NCBI RefSeq assembly: GCF_001418415.1
Contig: NZ_LIQT01000158.1
Location: forward strand, 1-34,012
DNA: 34,012 bases
Reading direction: 5' to 3'
Source of the DNA: Streptomyces hirsutus
GTDB taxonomy: Bacteria > Actinomycetota > Actinomycetes > Streptomycetales > Streptomycetaceae
Position 1 is the stretch's first letter. The number at the start of each line of letters is the position of its first letter. A model generated the notes under the pieces. That model saw nothing but the letters and a program-made list of their open reading frames with translations, did no database searches and had not been told where the DNA came from. The position numbers and the translations under genes were made by a program. Below, one piece after another: positions 7,858 through 16,057 of the stretch.

Positions 7858-10668
7858 GTGCGGTTGATTGACCGTCGCGCGGAGAAGCAGGCGCTCCGCC
7901 AAGTGCTTGACAGCGTGCGGGCCGGGATGAGCGGGGTGCTGGTCCTCCGCGGGGAGCCCGGAGTGGGGAAGTCGGCGTTGCTCGACTACGCGGTCGAGCG
8001 TGCCGCGGACCTGCAGATCGTCCGGACGGTGGCGGTCGAGTCGGAGATGGCCCTGGGCTTTGCCGCTGTCCACCAGTTGCTCGTCCCCTTCCCGCACAGC
8101 GTGGACCGGCTGCCCGGGCCACAGCGGCGGGCGCTGGGCGTGGCCTTCGGACTGGTGAGCGGGCCGCCGGCCGATCCGTTCCTGGTCGGTCTGGCCGTGC
8201 TGACGCTGCTGGCAGACGCCGCCGAGGTTCGGCCGGTCCTGTGCGTGATCGACGACGCGCAGTGGCTGGACGACGAGTCCGCCGACGTCCTCGGCTTCGT
8301 GGCCCGTCGGCTGCTGGCCGACAAAGTCGGGATGCTGTTCGCGATCCGGGAAACCATGGAGCCGGACCCCCATCTGCAGGCGTTGCCGGGTCTTCGGCTC
8401 GCCGGCCTGCCGGAGCCGGACGCGCACGAGCTGCTGGCGACCGCGGTCGGCCGGCCCCCCGAGGCCGGAGTGGCGGAGCGCATCGTCGCCGGGACCGGTG
8501 GCAACCCCCTGGCCATTGTCGAGGCCACGGCCGAGCTGACCCCGGAGCAACTGCGCGGACAGGTACCGCTGCCCGAGCCGCTGCCCGTCGGCCACGAGCT
8601 CGAAGGCCTGTTCGGGCGCCGCGTGCGGAAACTTCCCACGGACACACAGACGCTGCTGTTGCTGGCGGCGGCGGAGCAGCCGGGCCGCGGCGATCGGCTG
8701 TGGCACGCGGCCGCCGCGCTGGGCATCCCGGAGGCCGCCGCGGTGCCCGCGGAGGCCGCGGGAATGGTGGCCTTCTGGCCGGAGGTGCGGTTCTCCCACC
8801 CGCTCGTCCGCTCGGCGGTCTACCACGCCGCGGCCCCGGGTCGGCGGCGGGAGGCCCACCGGGCCCTCGCGGCGGCCTGCGATCCGCAGCGCGATCCGGC
8901 TCCCCGGGCCTGGCACCTGGCCGCGGCCACCGCCAGGCCCGACGACGGGGTCGCGGATCAGCTTGTGGCGGCAGCGGACCGGGCCAGGAGCCGTGGTGGC
9001 TACGCCGCCGCGGCTGCGCTCCTGGAGCGCGCGGCGTTGCTGACCCCCGACGAGGAGCGGCGGGCCGAGCGCCGACTGTCGGCAGCACAGGCCCACGTGG
9101 TCGCGGGGGCGGTCGACCGGGCCGAGGCCCTGCTGGCCGAGGCCGCCACGGGTCTGCACGATCCGCTGTCGACCGCGCAGGCGACCGAGCTGAAGGGAAG
9201 GATCCGGTTCCACTGCGGACAGGTGGCCGAGTCCGCCTCCGTCCTGGCCTGTGCGGCACGGCGATTGCGGCCGCTCGACCCGCGCGCCGCGAGGGACGCG
9301 CTGCTCTCCGCACTGGAGGCCGCGGTGTTCGCCGGGTGGGCGCCCAGCGCCTCCCTCCTGCACGAGAACGCCCGAACGGCGCGGAACCTCCCACCCACGG
9401 GCGATCCTCCGGACTCGGCGGCCAATCTGCTGCTCCAGGGCTACACCGCACGGGTGACCGGCGGCTATGCGGCGGCCATGCCGGCGTTGCGCCGCACGAT
9501 CCAGGCCTTCCTCGTGGACGAGGTGGACCCCGACGTCGCGCTCCAACGACTGGAACTGGCCGCCGTCGCGGCCGCCGATCTATTGGACGACGCCTCGGTG
9601 GAGCGACTGACCACTGACTGGATCGACCGGGCTCGCGCGAGCGGCGCCTTGGCCAGGCTGGCCGGCGCGCTCGCCTTTCGGAGCGCCTATGTCGACGGGC
9701 CCGCCGGACGGCTGGCCGCGGCCCGGGCCGCGGAGGCGGAGGCGCACGAACTGGCGGAGATGACCAACAATCCCGCCATCGTCCCTCCCACGGGCGCGCA
9801 CACGCTGCTCACCCTCAGCCTGAGCGGCCGCGAGGCGGAAGCGCGTGCGACCGCGGCGGCGGTCGCACGGGAGGCCCCGGGCAGGGGCGCCGCCGGTGAG
9901 ATGGCCATGGCGGCCTATTTCCTCGGCGTGCTGGAGATCAGCCTCGGCAACTACGGCTCCGCCATCGGATGCCTGGATCCGGCGTACACCGACGACACGC
10001 CGCTCGTCGGGACCCAGGCACTGCCCGACCTGGTAGAGGCAGCCGTCCGCGCCGGTCGGCGAGACCTGGCAGAACGCGCACTCCATCGTTTGGAGGACCG
10101 CGCGACCGCGACCGGCACTCCCCTCGCCCTCGGGTTGCTCGCCCGCTCCCGGGCCCTGCTGGCCACCCCGGCCGAGGCCCGGCAGGAGTACGAGGACGCG
10201 CTCCCGCTCCTCGGCCGGACCCGAGCCGTTCCCCAGCTCGCCCGCGCCCACCTCCTCTACGGCGAGTGGCTGCGCCGCCAGCGTCGGCGTGGGGAGGCAC
10301 GCGACCAGCTGCGCACCGCGCACGACATGTTCGACGGCATGGGCCTCCACGGCTTCGCCGAGCGGGCGCGCGTGGAACTGCGCGCCACGGGCGAGTGCGC
10401 CCGGAAGCGGGAGCTGGGGACTCCCGAGGAGCTCACCCCCCAGGAGGCGCAGATCGCCGTCCTGGTGAGCCTGGGAGAAGCGAACCGGGAGATCGCCGCG
10501 CAGCTGTTCGTCAGCCCGAGCACCGTGGAGTACCACCTGCGCAAGGTGTTCCGGAAGCTCGGGGTGACCTCCCGCACCCAGCTCGCCCACCGTGTCCTCG
10601 ACAAGAGCTCCGGTGTCTTCCCCCCGATCCCCGCCTCCGACCGTTCCCTCCTCGGTGGACGCCGCTGA
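7858..10668 (+). CDS. LuxR-family transcriptional regulator, large ATP-binding (LAL) type
   Basis: 936-aa regulator. The N-terminus is an AAA-type ATPase with Walker A GEPGVGKS at residues 32-39 and Walker B VLCVIDDAQWLDDES near 127. The middle is a long Ala/Leu/Arg-rich helical region resembling TPR repeats. The last 65 residues are a LuxR helix-turn-helix (LTPQEAQIAVLVSLGEANRE, then LFVSPSTVEYHLRKVFRKLG). LAL proteins are ATP-dependent activators common in Streptomyces, often pathway-specific. Start GTG 7858 has no obvious ribosome site but gives the usual spacing to Walker A. Its position upstream of the peroxidase gene set makes that set the natural candidate target; this is inference. 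Confidence 0.92.
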   Translation: MRLIDRRAEKQALRQVLDSVRAGMSGVLVLRGEPGVGKSALLDYAVERAADLQIVRTVAVESEMALGFAAVHQLLVPFPHSVDRLPGPQRRALGVAFGLVSGPPADPFLVGLAVLTLLADAAEVRPVLCVIDDAQWLDDESADVLGFVARRLLADKVGMLFAIRETMEPDPHLQALPGLRLAGLPEPDAHELLATAVGRPPEAGVAERIVAGTGGNPLAIVEATAELTPEQLRGQVPLPEPLPVGHELEGLFGRRVRKLPTDTQTLLLLAAAEQPGRGDRLWHAAAALGIPEAAAVPAEAAGMVAFWPEVRFSHPLVRSAVYHAAAPGRRREAHRALAAACDPQRDPAPRAWHLAAATARPDDGVADQLVAAADRARSRGGYAAAAALLERAALLTPDEERRAERRLSAAQAHVVAGAVDRAEALLAEAATGLHDPLSTAQATELKGRIRFHCGQVAESASVLACAARRLRPLDPRAARDALLSALEAAVFAGWAPSASLLHENARTARNLPPTGDPPDSAANLLLQGYTARVTGGYAAAMPALRRTIQAFLVDEVDPDVALQRLELAAVAAADLLDDASVERLTTDWIDRARASGALARLAGALAFRSAYVDGPAGRLAAARAAEAEAHELAEMTNNPAIVPPTGAHTLLTLSLSGREAEARATAAAVAREAPGRGAAGEMAMAAYFLGVLEISLGNYGSAIGCLDPAYTDDTPLVGTQALPDLVEAAVRAGRRDLAERALHRLEDRATATGTPLALGLLARSRALLATPAEARQEYEDALPLLGRTRAVPQLARAHLLYGEWLRRQRRRGEARDQLRTAHDMFDGMGLHGFAERARVELRATGECARKRELGTPEELTPQEAQIAVLVSLGEANREIAAQLFVSPSTVEYHLRKVFRKLGVTSRTQLAHRVLDKSSGVFPPIPASDRSLLGGRR

Positions 10669-11042
10669 TCCCGCGGCCTGCCATCGAGCGTCGTCGTCGG
10701 ATCCGGGAAGCCCGATCGGGTCGGCCGGTGGCCCCGGAATCGACACTCGCCCGGAGCGGTGGACTAAGGATTTCGGGGATTCCACGTCGTCTGCCGCGCC
10801 CTAGCGTCGTTGGTGAGGGGACCGTGCCGAGCAGACGCTGGGGTCGAAGCCGATGACATCGCGGGATGGGCGGAGGCGACCTGCGCCGATGCTGCTGGTG
10901 GGGTCCGGGGTGACCGGGCGCTCTATCCGTGAGGCGGTCGGCGGTTCACGCAATGTCGTCATCGAGCTCAGCAGGCCACCGACGGCACGCCCGCCCTCTC
11001 GCGTCAACGCGAGAGGTGACACAGCGCACATAGGAGGGAGCC
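10669..11042. other. Intergenic promoter region of the peroxidase gene set
   Basis: About 370 bp between the LAL regulator and the first small gene. The main feature is the palindrome at 10996-11015, described separately, followed by a strong AGGAGG ribosome site at 11032-11037. No other gene is convincing here. Confidence 0.5.
10996..11015. promoter_or_regulatory. Palindromic candidate operator upstream of the peroxidase gene set
   Basis: Two perfect 9-bp arms, CTCTCGCGT and ACGCGAGAG, separated by CA, 28 bp before the first start codon. A related but weaker version (TCACGGGATCAACGCGACGG) lies upstream of the paralogous gene at about 11694-11714, so the promoter region may have been duplicated with the gene. 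It could bind a dimeric regulator; which one is unknown. Confidence 0.45.
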
Positions 11043-11579
11043 ATGACAAGCACGATCAACGAGTACCGGGCGGGACTGAAGGTGGGACCGAGGTCGGAGT
11101 TCCTCGCCATCGGGGACGTCATCCCGGGGCGCGAAGAGGCGCTGCGCGACACCCTGGAGCGGCACAGGTCGGACCCGCACATCCAGCAGGCCATCAAGGA
11201 GATCGGCACGCTGCACGAGGCCCGGTTCGTCCTCCTGGACGGTGACACGCGGCTCATGTTCGCCAGCAGCTTCGATGGACCGTGGGATGTGTACATCGAC
11301 GACTTCGCCCGCACGGACATCGGCCGGGCCTTCGACGAGACCTGGGGGCACGTGCAGGGCTACCCGGGCGTCAAGTCCCCCCACATCAAGGAGTGGTTCA
11401 AGGAGCACACGGTGGTGGCGGGCAATTTTGTCTGCGCCTATCCCGAGCCGACGGTGAAGCAGGTCTTGAAGGCGCTGGCCCTGCAGCAGGCCTTCCAGCA
11501 GGTGCTCGACGACCCTCACGCCGCGGAGGCGCTCCAGCACCCGGCGCTGAAGCCGCTGCTCGAAATGGCCGCCGACTGA
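11043..11579 (+). CDS. Small protein A of the peroxidase cluster, paralogue of the next gene
   Basis: 178-aa soluble protein starting at ATG 11043 with AGGAGG 6 nt upstream. I do not recognise a named family with certainty. The centre (TLHEARFVLLDGDTRLMFAS, then SFDGPWDVYIDDFA) looks like a ferredoxin-like/dimeric alpha-beta barrel strand-turn-strand seen in proteins that accompany peroxidases, and it is repeated in the neighbour as DSRHVIFDNGQRLMWATTF. The last 30 residues (from QQAFQQVLDD to LEMAAD) are almost identical to the end of the next protein. No signal peptide or membrane segment. Context suggests a partner of the Dyp peroxidase downstream. Confidence 0.8.
   Translation: MTSTINEYRAGLKVGPRSEFLAIGDVIPGREEALRDTLERHRSDPHIQQAIKEIGTLHEARFVLLDGDTRLMFASSFDGPWDVYIDDFARTDIGRAFDETWGHVQGYPGVKSPHIKEWFKEHTVVAGNFVCAYPEPTVKQVLKALALQQAFQQVLDDPHAAEALQHPALKPLLEMAAD
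11489..11579 (+). repeat. 91-bp direct repeat encoding the shared C-terminus, copy 1
   Basis: The 3' end of gene A repeats at 12267-12357 at the end of gene B with about two or three mismatches, including identity through the stop-proximal codons. The rest of the two genes is only distantly similar at DNA level. This points to recent gene conversion or block duplication of the tail. Confidence 0.8.
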
Positions 11580-11739
11580 ACCGGCCGACGGACCCGCGGG
11601 GTCGGCGGCGCGGGTCCTGCGGTCCGCGGCAAGACGTGCGTTTCGTGGGGCGGTCGACATCCCGATCAGGAGTCCACCGAGGTCACGACATCTCACGGGA
11701 TCAACGCGACGGGTCGCCCGGCTCGTACAGGAGGAAGAC

Positions 11740-12357
11740 ATGACAACCAAGACCAATGTGAAGTCGGGGAAGGGGCTCAGCGACGGAGTGATCTCCGAGC
11801 TGGCCACGTACTGGAACGTCCTGCCCGGCCACGAGGACGAGCTGCGCGCGGCGACTCAGCGGTTCGCCGACGTGCTCCGCCAAATCCCCCCTGACAAGAA
11901 CATCCACACCGGCCTGCGGGACAGCCGCCACGTGATCTTCGACAACGGGCAACGGCTGATGTGGGCCACGACCTTCGAGAACGACTGGGACCCCTACTTC
12001 GATGATTTCGTCCAGATCGGCGTCGAGCACTTCCTGGACTGGTTGCAGCACACCGCCCAGTACACGGACGTCTCGGCGTGGGTCGAATCGTCCGGCGGGG
12101 TCGAGAAGTTCCGCCTGGACAACCCCGACATCGAGGCGCAGATGAAGCGGACCGTCGGCGGACTCAAGGCGATCGTCCAGTCGGTGCAGAGCCCCGCCAC
12201 CGGGTACTTCAACCAGTTGAGCGCCTGGACGATGCCGCAGATCGTCAAGGCCCAGCGTCTGCAGGAGGCCTTCCAGCAGGTGCTCGACGACTCTCGCGCC
12301 GCGGAGGCGCTCCAGCACCCGGCGCTGAAGCCGCTGCTCGAAATGGCCGCCGACTGA
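11740..12357 (+). CDS. Small protein B of the peroxidase cluster, paralogue of the previous gene
   Basis: 205-aa protein, ATG 11740 preceded by AGGAGG. It shares the central strand pattern (RHVIFDNGQRLMWATTFEND) and a Trp-Asp-x-Tyr-x-Asp-Asp-Phe signature with protein A, but has a longer insert before the C-terminus. The final segment from EAFQQVLDD to LEMAAD matches protein A at all but two or three residues. The corresponding DNA (12267-12357 versus 11489-11579) is also nearly identical, synonymous sites included. No export signal. Function unknown; association with the peroxidase is inferred from position. Confidence 0.8.
   Translation: MTTKTNVKSGKGLSDGVISELATYWNVLPGHEDELRAATQRFADVLRQIPPDKNIHTGLRDSRHVIFDNGQRLMWATTFENDWDPYFDDFVQIGVEHFLDWLQHTAQYTDVSAWVESSGGVEKFRLDNPDIEAQMKRTVGGLKAIVQSVQSPATGYFNQLSAWTMPQIVKAQRLQEAFQQVLDDSRAAEALQHPALKPLLEMAAD
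12267..12357 (+). repeat. 91-bp direct repeat encoding the shared C-terminus, copy 2
   Basis: Second copy of the tail repeat, at the 3' end of gene B. The differences cluster in the codons around the DDPHAAEA / DDSRAAEA segment. Confidence 0.8.
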
Positions 12358-12441
12358 GCCCGCCGGCGGTCCCGCGGGGATGGCGCCGCCGCCCCCGCGA
12401 GCCCACTGGACAGTGCTGTCAACGACTGCTGAGGGAGCACC

Positions 12442-13767
12442 ATGACCACCGACACGGGCGCCGCGCTCGAACTTGGCGACATCCAGGCCGCTGCCCTGAC
12501 GCCCCGGCCCAACCCGTATGCGGGCGCGTATCTGGCCCTGCGCATCGATGACCGGCACGCGGCGCGGGAACTGCTGAGGCGGCTGATCCCCCTTCTGGAG
12601 CCGGTGTCCTCGTTCGACCCGGGCAGGCCGGTCTCGCTCGGGGTGGGGCTCAGCTTCGCCGGGCTCGAGGCGATCGGCGTGCCGGCGGAGTCACTGGCCA
12701 CCTTCCCGTCCGAGTTCCAGCTGGGCATGGCCGCTCGCGCGGCCGAGATCGGCGACGTCGGGGAGAACGCACCGGAGCACTGGGAGGCGCCGCTGGGCTC
12801 GAAGGACGTCCACCTCGTGGTGGCCGCGCTGGCGCGGGACACCGCCCTCATGGAGGCCCTGGTCGTCCTGGCGCAGGACGCGGTCCGCGACCTGCGCGGC
12901 GTCTCGCCCATCTGGCAACTTGACGTACACGTGCCGCCGGACGGGCGCGAGCAGTTCGGCTTCAAGGACAGCATCAGCGAGCCGACCGTGGAGGGCACCA
13001 ACATCCTCGGCAGCAACCCGCACGAGGCACCGCTGAAGGCGGGCGAGTTCGTCCTGGGCTACGAGGACGAGAACGGCGACCTGCCCCCGATGCCGCAGCC
13101 CGAGGTGCTTGGCCGCAACGGCACCTACGTGGCCTTCCGCAAGCTGCACCAGCGCGTGGCGGCCTTCCGCCGGTACCTGCGTGACAACGCCGCGGACACC
13201 GAGGCCACGTGGCTCGCGGCCAAGTTCGTCGGCCGCTGGCCCAGTGGCGCGCCACTCGCCCTGTCCCCGGACAAGGACAACCCCGAGCTGGGCGGCGATC
13301 CCACGCGCAACAACGCGTTCCTCTACGGCGACGACCCGCGGGGCCTGAAGTGCCCGGTCGGCGCGCACGCCCGACGGATGAACGCCCGCGACTCGGTCAT
13401 CACCGGTCAGGTGCGCCTGCACCGCATGATCCGGCGCGGCACCAACTACGGCCCGTCGCTGCCCCCTGGCGTGCTGGAGGACGACGGTGCCGAACGCGGC
13501 CTGATGTTCGCCTTCGTCGGCGCGCACCTGGCTCGGCAGTTCGAGTTCGTCCAGAAGCAGTGGGTGCACGACGGCAAGTTCATCGGCGCGCCCGCCGAGC
13601 GGGACCCGTTGATCGGTGTGCAGGACGGTGGTGAGTTCACCATCCCGCAGCGCCCGATCCGCCGCCGCCTCCGGGGGCTGCCCGACTTCGTCGTCAACCG
13701 GGGCGGAGAGTACTGCTTCATGCCCGGCCTCCGGGCGCTGCGCTGGCTCGCCGATCTCGACACCTGA
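12442..13767 (+). CDS. Dyp-type heme peroxidase
   Basis: 441-aa dye-decolourising-type peroxidase. Family signatures: the distal motif region reads FGFKDSISEPTVEG near residue 173, a GXXDG site in which the last Gly is Ser but the catalytic Asp is kept; the proximal heme-binding His lies in KCPVGAHARRMNAR near 310; RRGTNYG and FAFVGAHLARQFEFVQKQW follow. It should use hydrogen peroxide to oxidise a bulky substrate. No Tat or Sec signal is visible, so it is probably cytoplasmic. The length is that of the larger Dyp classes. ATG 12442 follows GAGGGAG. It sits between two small paralogues and a DUF4331 protein in a co-directional set; no encapsulin shell gene is present in the window. Confidence 0.92.
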   Translation: MTTDTGAALELGDIQAAALTPRPNPYAGAYLALRIDDRHAARELLRRLIPLLEPVSSFDPGRPVSLGVGLSFAGLEAIGVPAESLATFPSEFQLGMAARAAEIGDVGENAPEHWEAPLGSKDVHLVVAALARDTALMEALVVLAQDAVRDLRGVSPIWQLDVHVPPDGREQFGFKDSISEPTVEGTNILGSNPHEAPLKAGEFVLGYEDENGDLPPMPQPEVLGRNGTYVAFRKLHQRVAAFRRYLRDNAADTEATWLAAKFVGRWPSGAPLALSPDKDNPELGGDPTRNNAFLYGDDPRGLKCPVGAHARRMNARDSVITGQVRLHRMIRRGTNYGPSLPPGVLEDDGAERGLMFAFVGAHLARQFEFVQKQWVHDGKFIGAPAERDPLIGVQDGGEFTIPQRPIRRRLRGLPDFVVNRGGEYCFMPGLRALRWLADLDT

Positions 13768-13783
13768 GATCAGGAGGTTCATC

Positions 13784-14968
13784 ATGGCAGACCACTTCTC
13801 CGGCCCGCGGGCCCTTGCTGACCCCGCGTCCGACATCACCGACGTGTACGCCTTCCCCAGCCCGGAACAGCCCGGTCATCTGGTGCTCGTCCTGGACGTA
13901 TTCCCGGCTGCCGCACCCACGGCCCTGTTCTCCGACGCGCTCGACTACCGCTTCCGTCTCCGGCCGGTGACGGCCACGACGGCCGGCGGCACACCGGCCT
14001 TCGTGGCCGGCGCTGACGAGTACACCTTCGACTTCCGCTTCGCCGTTCCGTCCCCGGGCGACGGCCCCGGCACCGTGGTGCAGGCCGGCACGTGCACCAC
14101 GCCTGGCGGGGCGGAGATCCCGTTCCGGGTCGGCGAGAAGCAGCCGACCGAGACGCGCGGTGTGCGGATCTTCGCCGGTGCGCGGCTCGATCCGTTCTTC
14201 ATCGACCTGGCAGGCGTGTTGGCCACCGAGGCGCAGGAGCAGTTGGCGTTCAAGGCCAGGGCCGCCAACTCCCTGGACGGCATGAACGTGCTGGCCATCG
14301 TCCTCGAACTCGACATCGCCACGGTGCTCGGCAGCGACACCGGCCCGCTGATGGCCGTCGTCGGCGAGACCGTGACCTCCCACGGTCACCCGGTCCGGCT
14401 GGAGCGCATGGGCCGACCGGAGATCAAGAACGTCATCATGCGGAGCTCGAAGTTCGATCCCGTCAACCGCGATCTCGAGATCCGCGACCTCTACAACGCG
14501 GAGGACGCCTTCAACCTGAGCCAGGACTACGTCGGAGCCTACCGCGCCCGGTTGAGCGCCAATTTGGCCTTCTTCGACCGGCTGGACGGCAAGACCGACT
14601 GGCCGCTCGACGATCAGGGCGTCCACCCCCTGACCGAGTTGCTGCTGGCGGACTTCCTCGTCGTCGACACGTCCAAGCCGTTCTCCGACGGCAGCGACCT
14701 CGAGATCGAGCGCGCCGTGCTCACGGGCCGCCCGCACACCACCTGCGGCGGCCGGTCGCCCGAGGACGACATCATCGACACGCTCTACACCCTGCTGGTC
14801 GGCGGCCTCGACGGACCGCGGATCAGTGACGGCGTCGACCAGCCGACCCAGCCGGTGTCCCGCACGTTTCCCTACCTGGTTCCCCCCAACCCGAATCCGC
14901 CGGATCTGAAGACCGTCTTCGCCGCGCTGTCGGCGCCACCGAAGGAGGCAGCATCATCACCGGGCTGA
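13784..14968 (+). CDS. DUF4331 family protein
   Basis: 394-aa protein starting at ATG 13784, chosen because AGGAGG at 13772-13777 lies 6 nt upstream; the longer open frame overlaps the peroxidase gene. It opens with DHFSGPRALADPASDITDVY, the usual start of DUF4331 proteins (SSHREAP-like, DITDVYAF), and keeps later family text such as NAEDAFNLSQDYVGAYRARL. The family's biochemical role is not established. It lies 16 bp after the peroxidase stop, so co-translation is likely. No signal peptide is seen, though many relatives are exported. Confidence 0.85.
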   Translation: MADHFSGPRALADPASDITDVYAFPSPEQPGHLVLVLDVFPAAAPTALFSDALDYRFRLRPVTATTAGGTPAFVAGADEYTFDFRFAVPSPGDGPGTVVQAGTCTTPGGAEIPFRVGEKQPTETRGVRIFAGARLDPFFIDLAGVLATEAQEQLAFKARAANSLDGMNVLAIVLELDIATVLGSDTGPLMAVVGETVTSHGHPVRLERMGRPEIKNVIMRSSKFDPVNRDLEIRDLYNAEDAFNLSQDYVGAYRARLSANLAFFDRLDGKTDWPLDDQGVHPLTELLLADFLVVDTSKPFSDGSDLEIERAVLTGRPHTTCGGRSPEDDIIDTLYTLLVGGLDGPRISDGVDQPTQPVSRTFPYLVPPNPNPPDLKTVFAALSAPPKEAASSPG

Positions 14969-15012
14969 CCGAGGACGACCGCCGACCGGCCACCACCAGC
15001 GGGGTCATCGCC

Positions 15013-16041
15013 GTGGCGAACCTGCAGGCCCAGATCGACAGTCTGGTGGCGGGGCTCCATGGGCCACGATCAGGGCAGACGACAGCGGCACCTGCGGAGG
15101 TGGCCGGACAGGCCCTCCTGGTCGACCTGCTCATCCTGCGCGGGCAGGTGCTGGGCCGTATCGCCGACTACGAACGCGCCGCGGAGCTGGCCGAGCAGCT
15201 GGTACGCGCCGCGCCGGACGACGATGCGTCCTGGCTCGTCCGGGCCAGGACGCAAGCCACCTTCCACCGCTTCGCCGAGGCACTGGCCGACCTCGACGCC
15301 GCAAGGCGACGAGGTTCGGAGCAGGCCACGCTGGACGCGGAGCAGGCGGCGATCCTCCAGGCGGTCGCGTGCTACGCCGAGGCCCTCGTGCTGCGCCGGA
15401 CCGCAGCAAAACGCCGGCCCGACTTCACGACGTTGAGTGCGCTGGCCGTGCTCCAGGCCGAGCGCGGGAAAGTCGCCCAGGCGGAGCACCTGTTCATCGA
15501 GGCGCGACGCCGCCATCGGGGTGTCTCGCCGTTCCCCGTCGCCGAGCTCGACTTCCGGCGCGGACTGATGTGGCTCGGCGAGCGGAACCTTTCCGCCGCC
15601 CGTGCCTGGTTCGACGCCGCCGTGAGCCGGGTGCCGGCCTACGCCCCGGCAATGGGCCACCTCGCCGAGGTCGACGCGGCCCTGGGTGCTCGTGACGCCG
15701 CCATCGACCGCCTGCGCCCCCTGGCGCTGTCCAGCGACGACCCCGAGTACGCGGCCGGCCTTGCCGGCGTCCTCAGCGACGCCGGCCACCCTCACGAGGC
15801 CGAGCAATGGCGCATCAGCGCGGCGGCCCGCTACGACGAGCTGGTCCTGCGCCATCCGGAGGCCTTCGTCGATCACGCCGCCGACTTCTGGCTCACCGTG
15901 GGTGGCGATCGGCCAAAAGGGCTCCAACTGGTCTCGCGGAATCACGCGCACCGGGCAACCCGCGCACTGGCCCTGCCCCACCGCGTCATTCCGACCGACT
16001 CATGGCCGACCGACTCATGGCTTGCTGACCCCGACACGTAG
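15013..16041 (+). CDS. Tetratricopeptide (TPR) repeat protein
   Basis: 342-aa helical protein made of about six TPR-like helix pairs, e.g. YERAAELAEQLVRAAPDD, FAEALADLDAARRRG, KVAQAEHLFIEARRRH and LSAARAWFDAAVSRVPAYAP. The likely role is a protein-protein scaffold. Start GTG 15013 is the first reasonable codon after the DUF4331 stop; only a weak GGGG precedes it. The C-terminus carries a small tandem duplication (PTDSW twice, from a 15-bp repeat near 15999-16019). Position suggests it works with the peroxidase set. Confidence 0.8.
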   Translation: MANLQAQIDSLVAGLHGPRSGQTTAAPAEVAGQALLVDLLILRGQVLGRIADYERAAELAEQLVRAAPDDDASWLVRARTQATFHRFAEALADLDAARRRGSEQATLDAEQAAILQAVACYAEALVLRRTAAKRRPDFTTLSALAVLQAERGKVAQAEHLFIEARRRHRGVSPFPVAELDFRRGLMWLGERNLSAARAWFDAAVSRVPAYAPAMGHLAEVDAALGARDAAIDRLRPLALSSDDPEYAAGLAGVLSDAGHPHEAEQWRISAAARYDELVLRHPEAFVDHAADFWLTVGGDRPKGLQLVSRNHAHRATRALALPHRVIPTDSWPTDSWLADPDT

Positions 16042-16057
16042 GACTGGAAATGCAGCC

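Noticed and set aside
7255..9546. Long minus-strand open frame (763 aa) opposite the LAL gene
   Set aside because: Shadow of the high-GC coding strand: low-complexity Arg/Pro/Gly text, no motif, and the plus strand carries a clear regulator.
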